DNA of 19,382 nucleotides from CAZEHO01 sp964511945 (GCA_964511945.1 CAZEHO010000045.1:1-19382); one strand, 5' to 3'; counted from the first letter of the stretch, positions 7,779 to 15,904 are shown. Numbers and translations are program-made. Notes: generated from the sequence alone by a model not told the origin.

Positions 7779-7797
7779 CCCACCGATAAGCGGTGGG
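7779..7797. repeat. Perfect 7-bp hairpin in the YceI/kinase divergent region
   Basis: CCCACCG (7779-7785) and CGGTGGG (7791-7797) flank the loop ATAAG. The hairpin lies about 40 bp upstream of the YceI start and about 105 bp upstream of the kinase start. It may be a dyad operator or a leader hairpin of the YceI transcript. There is no T-run, so a terminator is unlikely. Confidence 0.4.
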
Positions 7798-7901
7798 CTC
7801 TTCCCCTGTGCCTCCCTCCTGAATCTCTCAACGGCACCGATACTCCTGCCGAAACAGCCAGAGTCCAGATCAGAAAGGCGTGACCGCTGCACCTGATTCG
7901 A

Positions 7902-10900
7902 TTGTTCCTGCGTGCACCGCGACCGTTCCCCGAGGTGGAGAAGCGGCTCGCCCTTGTCGGCGCGCCGATTCTGGCGATGTTGTCCCTCACGGTCGTTGGT
8001 CTGGCGCGATCCGGTGCGCCCGGCGGCGACTACTGGGTGGCCGTCTACTTCGCGATTCTCGCCGTCATCGTGGGTGTCGAGGTGGCGCTGAAGCGCTATC
8101 ACGCGCCGCTGGTGGCGGTGCTCACGGCCGCCGTGACCGTTGGGGCGATGCCCGTCCTGCTGAACGCCGGCTGGCACTCGATCGGGATCGCCGGTGCTGC
8201 GATGTTTGCCGGGGTCGGGCTGCTCTGTGCCCCGGGCTCTCGGGCGCTGTATCACTCGTTCATGGGTGTCGCCTGGCTCACCCAGGTCGTCTGGCCTGCC
8301 GCCCGGCACCTCGATGTGGTCGAACAGGCGGCGGTGTACCTGGTCATCGGCGTCGGGCTGGATCAGGTCGTGACGGCGGTCACGACCAAAGAGAACCGCT
8401 ACCGCCTGCTATTCAACAAGGCTCCGATCTCCCTCTGGGAGGAGGACTTCTCAGCGGTCGCGGCGTGGCTCGACGGGCTTCGCTCCTCCGGGGTGACAGA
8501 TCTAGATGAGTACCTTGCCGAACATCCCGAAGCGGTGCGGGAGTGCTACGGGAACGTCGTGGTCAACGACCTCAATCCCGCCGCAGCCCGGCTGATCGGG
8601 GTCGATGATCCGGCAACGCTCATCGGTCCGCTCACCGCCGGGACCTTCACTGAAGACACCGCACCGTCGTTCGTCGCGCAGATTCGGGCGATCTGGGGGG
8701 GCGAGCACATCATGGCGACCGAGGTGCGCGGCACCACGGTCGACGGGCGGCCGCTCGACTGTCTGCTCCAGTGGGCTGCGGTGCCGGATTCCTTTGGTGA
8801 TCCCGACTACAGCCGTGTCGTGGTCGCGATCGAGGATGTGACCGATCTGAAAGTCGCGCAGCGCGAATTGGCGGCGTCGAATGGCATGCTGTCGGCCATT
8901 GCCACGGCGCAGCAGGGGTTCATCGATGAGCTGCCTTCTGACGAACTCCTCGGTGGTTTGCTCTCAAGTGCCGTCGCGTTCACCGACAGCTGCTGTGGGA
9001 TGGTGGCCGAAGTCGACCAGGAGCACTCCGGGTTCTCGGTCATCGAGGTGATGGATCGTTCGGGTGAGGCGTGCCATCGAGTCGACGACGCCAGGCCGTT
9101 GCTCCAGAAGGTCATCGACGAGCAGCGGGTGGTGGTTGCCGGCGGACACAGCAGTGCAGCACCGGCTCAATTCGCCTCGTTCATCGGGATCCCGTTCTTC
9201 CACGGTCGCGAACTGGTCGGCCTCATCGGACTGGGTGGTCGGCCCGGCGGCTTCGAAGATCTTGATGAGGTCCGGCTCGATCCGATAGTTGGGACGTTGA
9301 GCAATCTGATCAAGGCCCGTCGCGACCGGGCACAGCGCACGGCGGCCGAGCAGCACCTGGAGCGCGTGGTGACGGGCGCTCCGGTCATCCTCTACACCGC
9401 AGACCCGGATGAGACCATCACGATGGCGCTCGGTGCCGGCTTGGATTCGATCGGCCTCGATGCCGGCGATGTGGTCGGGCAGCGCGCCGGCGACGCATTC
9501 GCCGTTGCGCCGCACCTGGCCCGCGGTATCCGGCGTGCGCTTCAGGGGTATTCATTCGCGGACGTCATTGAGTTCGGTGGCGCCTACCTCGACGTGCGGG
9601 TGGAGCCGCTTCGGGACGGCGACGGCAGCGTGACCCAGGTCATCGGGGTGGCGACCGACGTCACCGATCAGCAACTGGCAGAGCTGGCTCTGCGGGAGCA
9701 AGAGATCCGCCTGCGGGCAGTCGTCACCGGGGCTCCGATCGTCTTGTTCGCCATCGATCGCGGCGGTGTGTTCACGCTGTCCGAAGGCAGCGGTCTGGAG
9801 AAGCTCGGCCTGCTGCCCAGAGAGATCGTCGGGCGATCCATCTTTGAGGTCTACGAGGGAGACCCCGGCGTGGCCGAGATGGTGCGTCGCTCGCTGGCGG
9901 GGGAGAGCTTCACCCAGGTGCTCGAGGCCGGCGAGATCAGCTGGCAGGTCAGGCTGCGCCCCATCTTCGACGATCGAGGGGTTGTTGCCGGCGCTATCGG
10001 CGTGTGGACCGACATCACCGACTTCCGCCGCATGGAGCGCGAACTGGCGGAGAGCCGGGAGCGGTACCGCCTGGTGACGGACCACATGTCCGACCTGGCA
10101 TACACCATCGACGGCCGCGGGTTGGTCGAGTTCGTCAGCCCGTCGGTCCAGGAGATCCTCGGTTACCCACCCGAAGAGGTCGTCGGAATGCCGGTCATGG
10201 ATCTGCTCCATCCCGACGACATGGGCCGGGTCCTTGCGGTGGCGGCCTCGACGTTGCCGGGCGAAATGACCACCGACATCGAGCATCGAGTGATGCACAG
10301 GTCCGGCCATTACCTCTCTATGGATGCCAGGGCGACGAACAAGGTAGACGATCCGAACGTCGCCGGCTGGGTGGTCTCGGCCCGCGACGTCACCGACCGG
10401 GCTCGAGCCCGCCAGGCCCTTGCCGACAGCGAGGCCCGGTTCCGTTTCCTCGCCGAGAACTCCTCGGACATCATCGCCAGGCACAGCCCCGACGGCACCT
10501 TCCGCTATGTGTCGGCGGCGTGCGAGACCCTGATGGGATACCGGGCCGAGGATCTTGTGGGCAGGAGGCTGCAGGACTTCGTGCATCCCGACGACGTGGA
10601 GGCCGTCGACCGTGCGTTCCGGACCGCGTTCGAGGCCGAGGACACCGTAACCACCTCCGAATACCGCCTCTGCAGGGCCGGAGACGAGTACCGCTGGTTC
10701 GAGGCCTCCGTGAAGGTGGTGCGACAGGAAGGCACCGGAGAACCGAACGGAATTCAGTCGAACGTCCGTGATGTCACCCAGCGTCACGAGGCGCAGGAGC
10801 AACTGGCTGCCGCCAAGGAAGCCGCCGAGATCGCAACGAAGGCGAAGTCTGAGTTCCTGGCGAACGTCAGCCACGAGATTCGGACCCCGATGAACGCCGT

Positions 10901-12761
10901 TCTCGGGATGACCGATCTGGCGCTCGGCACCGAGCTGTCCGATGAGCAGCGCGAGTACCTCACGACGGTCCGCACCGCCGCCGACTCGCTGCTCACGATC
11001 ATCAACGACCTACTCGACCTGTCCAAGGTCGAGGCCGGCAAGCTTGAACTGGAGTCCATCCCGTTCGACATCCACGAGGCGGTCGAGGAGACCATCAGGA
11101 TCATGCGGGTCCGCGCTGCCGGAAAGGGACTCGACCTCAAGCTCGACATCGGCGACGATGTGCCGCACCGGGTGATGGGTGACCCGGGCAGGCTTCGCCA
11201 GGTGCTCATCAACCTGATCGGGAACGCGGTGAAGTTCACCGAATCCGGAGGGGTTCGGGTGACGGTTGCCGTCGACAACGCGGAGGGGGATGAGCTGGCC
11301 CTGCAATTCGCCGTGGCCGATTCCGGGATCGGGATTCCGGCGGACAAGCTCGACGTGATCTTCGAGTCGTTCTCTCAGGCCGACGGGTCGATCCCCCGGC
11401 GGTTCGGTGGGACCGGTCTGGGGCTGGCGATCAGCGGCCTGCTGGTGGGCTTGATGAAGGGACGCATTTGGGTCGAGAGCGAAGTTGGGGTCGGGTCGAC
11501 GTTCAGCTTCATGGCCTGCTTCGGGCACCACGGCCAGGTCGTGGCAAGTGAGGGTCCGGCAGTGGCCAGCGACGGGCTGCCGGTCCTGGTGGTTGCCGAG
11601 AAGCCCTCGGTTCGGCGCCGCCTGGCGTCGATCGTCGAGGACGGTGGATTCGTTGCGACCTCGACAGGTGGGGTGTTCGAGGCGATCGCAGCTGCAGAGC
11701 ACGCCGCCGGCCAGGGGTGCCCGCCGTCAGTGGTCGTCGCCGAATCAACCGAAGCCGATCTTGCGCTGTGCCGCCGTCTGGCCGATACCGATGTGCTCTC
11801 GGGAGTGCCGACCGTGGTCATCGTCGGGAGCGGTCACCGCGGAGATGCAAGCGCATTCCGCGACGCCGGTGCCTCGGGGTATCTGGCCCGTCCAATCTCC
11901 GACATCGAGCTGTGCGGGGTGCTCGAGGCTGTGGTGAGCGGGACGGTGCCTGAAGGCATACTGGTAACCCGCCACTGGCTCCGCGAGCACCGCAGCAAGC
12001 TGCTGGTGCTGGTCGTCGATGACAGCCCGACGAACCGGGTGCTCGCCGCCCGCTTGCTCGAGAAGCGCGGGCACGAGGTGGTGGCGGTTGGTTCGGGCAG
12101 GGAAGCCATCGAGAAGTCCGCGAAGACCGCATTCGATGCGGTGCTCATGGACATCCAGATGCCCGACATCGACGGGCTCGAGGCGACTGCGGCGATCAGG
12201 GAACGAGAAGAAGTCGAAGGTGGGCGCCTGCCGATCATTGCCCTCACCGCGCACGCCATGGATTCGCACCGTCAGCTCTGCGAGGAAGCCGGCATGGATG
12301 CTTACCTGTCCAAGCCGTTCGATGCCGACGACCTGTATGCGATGGTCGAACGGACTGCTCGTCTCGGTGAGGCCCGGCCGGATCGGGGAGAGCCGGCGGG
12401 GCCGGATTCAGGGATCGATCGTGCTGCCGCGCTTGCGTCGGTCGATGGTGACACCGACCTGCTCGTCGAGATGGCCGGAACCCTCCTCACCGAATCGGTG
12501 GAACTCCGGGCAGCGATGGGGGCAGCGATCGAAGAAGGTGAGTTGGCCGACATCGTGGGTGCGGGTACGTCGCTCTATCGGGGGCTCGAGGCGATCGGAG
12601 CTCGGGCCGCAGCCGAGTGGGCCGAGGCCGTCGTGTCGGCCGCCGGGCGGGGTGATCAAACCGAGACGGTCAATGCGTTCGATCGGTTGGCGATGGCGGT
12701 CGAGCAACTCGAACCGGAGCTGGTCGCCCTCAATACCTTGGGCGTCGCCGCCTGGAGTTAG
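7902..12761 (+). CDS. Hybrid sensor histidine kinase with five PAS domains, GAF, two receivers and a degenerate HPt tail
   Basis: This 1619-residue protein has an N-terminal membrane region with about five or six segments (15-160) and PAS1 (about 165-320). These are followed by GAF (345-470), PAS2 (483-595), PAS3 (601-715), PAS4 (720-840), PAS5 (846-965), HisKA (NVSHEIRTPMNAVLGM, phospho-His991) and HATPase (N box N1104/N1108, DSGIGI from D1140, GGTGLGL from G1169). Receiver 1 (1226-1343) is degenerate: the acidic pair is A1232/E1233, Ala1280 replaces Asp and Arg1330 replaces Lys. Receiver 2 (1367-1486) is intact: D1373/D1374, phospho-Asp1417, Lys1471. Residues 1507-1612 resemble an HPt helix bundle but contain no His. 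The start is uncertain: TTG at 7902, or in-frame CTG at 7893 or 7887, the last 8 nt after GAAAGG. The signal is unknown. Confidence 0.9.
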   Translation: MFLRAPRPFPEVEKRLALVGAPILAMLSLTVVGLARSGAPGGDYWVAVYFAILAVIVGVEVALKRYHAPLVAVLTAAVTVGAMPVLLNAGWHSIGIAGAAMFAGVGLLCAPGSRALYHSFMGVAWLTQVVWPAARHLDVVEQAAVYLVIGVGLDQVVTAVTTKENRYRLLFNKAPISLWEEDFSAVAAWLDGLRSSGVTDLDEYLAEHPEAVRECYGNVVVNDLNPAAARLIGVDDPATLIGPLTAGTFTEDTAPSFVAQIRAIWGGEHIMATEVRGTTVDGRPLDCLLQWAAVPDSFGDPDYSRVVVAIEDVTDLKVAQRELAASNGMLSAIATAQQGFIDELPSDELLGGLLSSAVAFTDSCCGMVAEVDQEHSGFSVIEVMDRSGEACHRVDDARPLLQKVIDEQRVVVAGGHSSAAPAQFASFIGIPFFHGRELVGLIGLGGRPGGFEDLDEVRLDPIVGTLSNLIKARRDRAQRTAAEQHLERVVTGAPVILYTADPDETITMALGAGLDSIGLDAGDVVGQRAGDAFAVAPHLARGIRRALQGYSFADVIEFGGAYLDVRVEPLRDGDGSVTQVIGVATDVTDQQLAELALREQEIRLRAVVTGAPIVLFAIDRGGVFTLSEGSGLEKLGLLPREIVGRSIFEVYEGDPGVAEMVRRSLAGESFTQVLEAGEISWQVRLRPIFDDRGVVAGAIGVWTDITDFRRMERELAESRERYRLVTDHMSDLAYTIDGRGLVEFVSPSVQEILGYPPEEVVGMPVMDLLHPDDMGRVLAVAASTLPGEMTTDIEHRVMHRSGHYLSMDARATNKVDDPNVAGWVVSARDVTDRARARQALADSEARFRFLAENSSDIIARHSPDGTFRYVSAACETLMGYRAEDLVGRRLQDFVHPDDVEAVDRAFRTAFEAEDTVTTSEYRLCRAGDEYRWFEASVKVVRQEGTGEPNGIQSNVRDVTQRHEAQEQLAAAKEAAEIATKAKSEFLANVSHEIRTPMNAVLGMTDLALGTELSDEQREYLTTVRTAADSLLTIINDLLDLSKVEAGKLELESIPFDIHEAVEETIRIMRVRAAGKGLDLKLDIGDDVPHRVMGDPGRLRQVLINLIGNAVKFTESGGVRVTVAVDNAEGDELALQFAVADSGIGIPADKLDVIFESFSQADGSIPRRFGGTGLGLAISGLLVGLMKGRIWVESEVGVGSTFSFMACFGHHGQVVASEGPAVASDGLPVLVVAEKPSVRRRLASIVEDGGFVATSTGGVFEAIAAAEHAAGQGCPPSVVVAESTEADLALCRRLADTDVLSGVPTVVIVGSGHRGDASAFRDAGASGYLARPISDIELCGVLEAVVSGTVPEGILVTRHWLREHRSKLLVLVVDDSPTNRVLAARLLEKRGHEVVAVGSGREAIEKSAKTAFDAVLMDIQMPDIDGLEATAAIREREEVEGGRLPIIALTAHAMDSHRQLCEEAGMDAYLSKPFDADDLYAMVERTARLGEARPDRGEPAGPDSGIDRAAALASVDGDTDLLVEMAGTLLTESVELRAAMGAAIEEGELADIVGAGTSLYRGLEAIGARAAAEWAEAVVSAAGRGDQTETVNAFDRLAMAVEQLEPELVALNTLGVAAWS

Positions 12762-13171
12762 CCGAGTTCAGCTCGGATCCGAGCCGCGACCTCAAGCCGA
12801 TGGGCGTCGTCCTCGTACCCGTGCCGGGGCCAGAAGAAACCCCGCAATCCGTCTCCGCGGCGCCGCGGGACCACGTGGAAGTGGAGGTGCGGGACGCTTT
12901 GGCTGACCACGTTGTTGGCGGCGACGAATGTCCCCTCCGCGTCGAGAGCGACCCCGACGGCTCGCGCTGTTCTCCGAACGGCTGAAAACAGCGGTCCGGC
13001 CAGGGCATCGCTGACGTCTTCAATGGTCTCGGTGTGGACCCGGGGCACCACCAGAACATGTCCCGGAAACAGCGGCCGATGATCGAGAAACGCCGCGATA
13101 TCGGGTTCGTCGAGGACGATGTCGGCCTGCTTGGAGCCGCTGAGAATGGCACAGAAGACGCAATCGGACAC
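12758..13171 (-). CDS. HIT-family (histidine triad) hydrolase
   Basis: This 137-residue cytoplasmic protein has the histidine triad HLHFHVV (H95, H97, H99), whose middle His is the nucleophile in nucleoside phosphoramidase / dinucleotide hydrolases. It also has the N-terminal CVFCAI pair (C4, C7) that often binds zinc in HinT-like members, and the family's FPGHVLVVPRVH (35-46) and NNVVSQSVPHLHFH. The length is usual for the family. The start is GTG at 13171, the only start available in frame; the ribosome site is weak (AAGGTGA about 15 nt upstream). The gene is convergent with the kinase: its TAA at 12758-12760 overlaps the kinase TAG at 12759-12761. Confidence 0.92.
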   Translation of the reverse strand: MSDCVFCAILSGSKQADIVLDEPDIAAFLDHRPLFPGHVLVVPRVHTETIEDVSDALAGPLFSAVRRTARAVGVALDAEGTFVAANNVVSQSVPHLHFHVVPRRRGDGLRGFFWPRHGYEDDAHRLEVAARIRAELG

Positions 13172-13240
13172 GCCGGCACGATACCCGTCACCTTGAGTGC
13201 AGACACAGCCGGAAGCTCCGGCGCTGGACCCGGAACCTCC

Positions 13241-13246
13241 TACACT
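13241..13246 (+). promoter_or_regulatory. Candidate -10 box of the RTX-lysozyme gene
   Basis: TACACT fits TAnnnT and ends 11 nt before the ATG at 13258, so the transcript would have a very short leader. GGGGAG at 13248-13253 lies between them and could serve as a close ribosome site. I see no convincing -35 box. Confidence 0.4.
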
Positions 13247-13257
13247 CGGGGAGCGGC

Positions 13258-14937
13258 ATGAGCCAATTCACCACTTCCCTCACGACCCGGCGTTTCGGGC
13301 TGCTGGGCGCCGCTCTGGCGCTGGTTGCCGCCCTTCCCGCAACTGCTGCGATTGCCGATGAAGCAGTGCCGATGTGCGGTCCCGAGGGGCAGGCGAAACC
13401 TGCGACGGTGGTGTTGGGTCCCGGCAACGACACGTTCACGGATACCGTCGGTCAGCCTGATGTCATTGTTGTGGAGCCGGGGTTTGTGGGTGGGGTCACG
13501 ATCGATGGCGGCTTTGGGGGCGATTGGATCTGTGGCAGTGAAGGTCCCGATGTCATCAACGGCGGCCGCGGCCACGACAAGATCTTCGGTTTGGGCGGTG
13601 ACGACGAACTCCACGGTGGGCAGCACAACGATTGGGTGGAAGGTGGCCCCGGCGACGACTTCCTGACCGGGGCCTTCGGGCGTGACACGCTGGTGGGTGG
13701 TCCCGGGAACGACACCCTCCACGGTGAAGGCGACGGCGATTTCCTCTACGGGTCGGGTGGCTGGGACGTGATCCTGGGTGGAGGGGCTCGGGACAACATC
13801 TTCGGCGGTCCCGGCCACGACACCGTCGATGGGGAAGAGGGTGACGATCGGATCCTGGGTGAGCGCGGCAACGACATCATCTCGGGCGGTGAAGGAGACG
13901 ACACGATCCGCGGCGGTAACGGGACCGACTTCATCTCCGGTGGCAACGGCCGGGATTACATCCGCGGTGACCACGCCTCCGACGAGATCCACGGGGGCAA
14001 TCACCAGGACCGCATCATCGGCGGCGACGGCGACGACTTCATCTTCGGCGATGGCTGGAACGACCTGCTGCTCGGAGGCAATGGGGACGATGTGCTCCAC
14101 GGCGGTACCGGCGGCGATGTCGTCCACGGTGAAGCCGGGGCCGACGAGTTGTGGGGCCCGGAGTGCAGCCCGAACACACCGCCGTCACGGGCCGATTACC
14201 AGTGCCGCGCTGCGGCCAGCGGCGACCGTGGCGCCGGGGAGTTTCCCGGCTACGCGCCGGTCACCCAGCAGGGTGATGCCGGGGTCGTGGTCGATGAACT
14301 GCAGTGGGCGCTGAACGGGGTCGGGTACGACGTCGGAGTACCCGATGGGGCATTCGGGCCCGCCACCGATGCGGCGGTGCGCCGGTTCCAGGCCGACATG
14401 GGCCTGACGGTCGACGGGATCGTCGGCTCGGGAACGTGGCAGGCGCTGGCAGAGGCAGGAGGCGGTGATCTTCTGTACGGCGGCGACGGTTTTGATGCCT
14501 GTAACCGCTTCTGGGACGAGCAAATCGGCGAGTCCGGGTGTGAGACGTTCCGGGGCGAGCGTCCGTCGTCGACCGGCTGGCATGAGAACGCCGAGGCCGG
14601 TGAACCTTGGCGTTCCCTGGTGACCGAGGTATTCACCGAGGCGGGTTTCGAGGATGAGATCGATCGGGCGATCGCCGTGCTCGCATGCGAGAGCTGGGGT
14701 GATCCCTTTGTGACAACACCGTCGTCCCCGGAGGGCGCATTCGTCATCGGACTGTTCCAGATCAAGGACTTCTTCTGGGAGCCGTTGGCGGGTGACGGGA
14801 GTCTGCTCGACGCCCGCACCAACGTTGAAGTCACCGCTCAGATCATGGGTATCCAGAACTGGGACGGGCCGTGGACCGCATGGGAGTGCGCTCGGCTCCT
14901 AGGGTTCTGGGACTCCCAGCAACCCGACGGCGGATAG
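13258..14937 (+). CDS. Exported RTX-repeat protein with peptidoglycan-binding and lysozyme-like domains
   Basis: This 559-residue protein has a signal peptide (1-33) with a twin-arginine-like TTRRFGLLGAAL core and a likely cut near ATAAIA/DEA. Residues 84-299 are 24 uninterrupted nonapeptides of the GGxGxDxxx type (for example GGPGNDTLH, GGNGDDVLH), which fold as a calcium-binding parallel beta-roll. Residues 335-400 form a peptidoglycan-binding domain (QGDAGVVVDELQWALN, then DGAFGPATDAAVRRFQ, then GIVGSGTWQAL). A lone RTX-like piece (GGGDLLYGGDGFDAC) follows. Residues 450-550 resemble a lytic-transglycosylase / lysozyme fold with ACESWGDP (candidate catalytic Glu478), EGAFVIGLFQIKDFFW and WDGPWTAWECARL. 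It is probably a calcium-folded cell-wall hydrolase or wall-anchored protein. The activity is inferred. The next gene starts 2 nt after the stop. Confidence 0.88.
   Translation: MSQFTTSLTTRRFGLLGAALALVAALPATAAIADEAVPMCGPEGQAKPATVVLGPGNDTFTDTVGQPDVIVVEPGFVGGVTIDGGFGGDWICGSEGPDVINGGRGHDKIFGLGGDDELHGGQHNDWVEGGPGDDFLTGAFGRDTLVGGPGNDTLHGEGDGDFLYGSGGWDVILGGGARDNIFGGPGHDTVDGEEGDDRILGERGNDIISGGEGDDTIRGGNGTDFISGGNGRDYIRGDHASDEIHGGNHQDRIIGGDGDDFIFGDGWNDLLLGGNGDDVLHGGTGGDVVHGEAGADELWGPECSPNTPPSRADYQCRAAASGDRGAGEFPGYAPVTQQGDAGVVVDELQWALNGVGYDVGVPDGAFGPATDAAVRRFQADMGLTVDGIVGSGTWQALAEAGGGDLLYGGDGFDACNRFWDEQIGESGCETFRGERPSSTGWHENAEAGEPWRSLVTEVFTEAGFEDEIDRAIAVLACESWGDPFVTTPSSPEGAFVIGLFQIKDFFWEPLAGDGSLLDARTNVEVTAQIMGIQNWDGPWTAWECARLLGFWDSQQPDGG
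13507..14154 (+). repeat. 24 tandem 27-bp units encoding RTX nonapeptides
   Basis: These are 24 in-frame 27-bp units, each coding for a G-[GDES]-x-x-x-D-x-[hydrophobic]-x nonapeptide, without interruption. The units are conserved in protein more than in DNA, showing an old array under selection rather than a recent expansion. Confidence 0.85.
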
Positions 14938-14939
14938 CC

Positions 14940-15734
14940 ATGAGACGCACGCTGAGCCGGATTCGGGCGGCCTGGGCGCACCGGGAGCGTACGTGGGGCG
15001 AACCGCGTTCGGCCAACGGGGCGTCGTCCTTTCATCTCGTATGGGAGATGCCGCGGATCCCGCTGTCGAAGGTGGAGGCTACGCTCGAGATCCTCGTTCC
15101 ACCCGAGGTCGATCGCCTCTACTTCTGGGCGTTGCAGACCAGCTTCGGTTCGGACCGGCGCCTGCAGGGCGGAGCCCATCTCGGGCTCCAGTGGAACCCC
15201 AAGTTCCCCGACAGCACGGCGGTCAACTGGGGCGGCTACGGCACCGGCGGGGGTGGCACCCAGCTGCTGCGGGGCACGCCGTCGAGGCTGCCCAGTTCCC
15301 GCAACGATCTCAACACCCGCAATTTCGACTGGCGGTTCGGGCGCCGTTACCGGCTGCGGGTTGCGCCCTCGCCGGACACTCCGAGCGAGGGATACGCCTG
15401 GCGAGGGACGGTGACCGACGTCGAGGCCGGCGAGGTCACGGTTGTTCGAGATCTCTACACCCCGGGGTCACACCTGCTGTCGCCGATGGTGTGGTCTGAG
15501 GTGTTCGCCCGCTGTGAGCAGCCGAGTGTGACGGTGCGGTGGAGTGACCTGCGGGCCGTGACCACAGAGGGCGAAGAGATCCGTCCGCAACGGGTGCGGG
15601 TGAACTACCAGAGCCGCACCGACGGCGGCTGCGACAACACCACCGTGTCGGTGGACGAACTCGGTCTGCTGCAGGTCTCTTCGGTCGATCGGCAGGTGCC
15701 GCAGGGGGCAATCCTGCCGGTCCCCGGCAGCTAG
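14940..15734 (+). CDS. Unrecognised Trp-rich soluble protein, partner of the RTX-lysozyme gene
   Basis: This 264-residue protein begins at the ATG 2 nt after the RTX gene stop, so it is very likely co-translated with it. The frame is open further upstream inside the RTX gene, but this ATG fits the junction and gives normal composition. There is no signal peptide or membrane segment. It is rich in Trp, Arg and beta-type sequence: FHLVWEMPRIPLSKVEATLE, YFWALQTSFG, GGAHLGLQWNPKFP, VNWGGYGTGGGG, LNTRNFDWRFGRRYRLRV, YAWRGTVTDVEAGEV, SPMVWSEVFARCEQPSVTVR and RVNYQSRTDGGCDN. C192 and C231 could pair. The pattern suggests a beta-sandwich of the lectin/glucanase type, but I do not recognise the family and assign no function. 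Its TAG stop lies inside the left end of the palindromic element that follows. Confidence 0.8.
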   Translation: MRRTLSRIRAAWAHRERTWGEPRSANGASSFHLVWEMPRIPLSKVEATLEILVPPEVDRLYFWALQTSFGSDRRLQGGAHLGLQWNPKFPDSTAVNWGGYGTGGGGTQLLRGTPSRLPSSRNDLNTRNFDWRFGRRYRLRVAPSPDTPSEGYAWRGTVTDVEAGEVTVVRDLYTPGSHLLSPMVWSEVFARCEQPSVTVRWSDLRAVTTEGEEIRPQRVRVNYQSRTDGGCDNTTVSVDELGLLQVSSVDRQVPQGAILPVPGS

Positions 15735-15897
15735 TGCTCTGTCTCATGGCCTTGGCGAGGGTCAGGCCGAGTCACGGGCGTCATCCGGCAAGGACGCACA
15801 ACGAAGGCGCATCGGTGGATGCGTCGAGGCGGAGGACACAGCCGGGGGCGTCCCCGGCCGGCGCGAACCCGCCAAAGGTTGTGTGACGGGGCACTAG
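15731..15897. mobile_element. MITE-like palindromic element with TA flanks
   Basis: The left end CTAGTGCTCTGTCTCA (15731-15746) and the reverse complement of the right end (15882-15897, CTAGTGCCCCGTCACA) match at 13 of 16 positions. The similarity continues inward (GGCCTTGGCGAGG against AACCTTTGGCGGG). A perfect 6-bp hairpin with a GGTG loop (15808-15823) sits almost at the centre. The whole 167 bp is an imperfect palindrome with no open frame of its own. GTGC...GCAC bounded by TA on both sides fits a TA target duplication, as made by IS630/Tc1-type transposases. It supplies the stop codon of the upstream gene and ends 7 bp before the gdh stop, so it could also act as a bidirectional terminator. 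Class assignment is inferred. Confidence 0.6.
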
Positions 15898-15904
15898 GCA
15901 GCCT

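Noticed and set aside
9552..10874. 440-codon minus-strand open frame inside the kinase gene
   Set aside because: Rich in Asp, Gly, Arg and His from the opposite strand of PAS domains; no motif or start signal. GC-rich DNA commonly leaves such frames open.
13240..14127. 295-codon minus-strand open frame opposite the RTX array, with a regular repeated protein pattern
   Set aside because: The regularity is the mirror of the 27-bp RTX repeats; the plus frame gives the canonical nonapeptide.
13507..14154. Tandem repeats considered as a CRISPR array
   Set aside because: The 27-bp units are contiguous, diverged and coding, with no spacers. No cas genes occur in the window.
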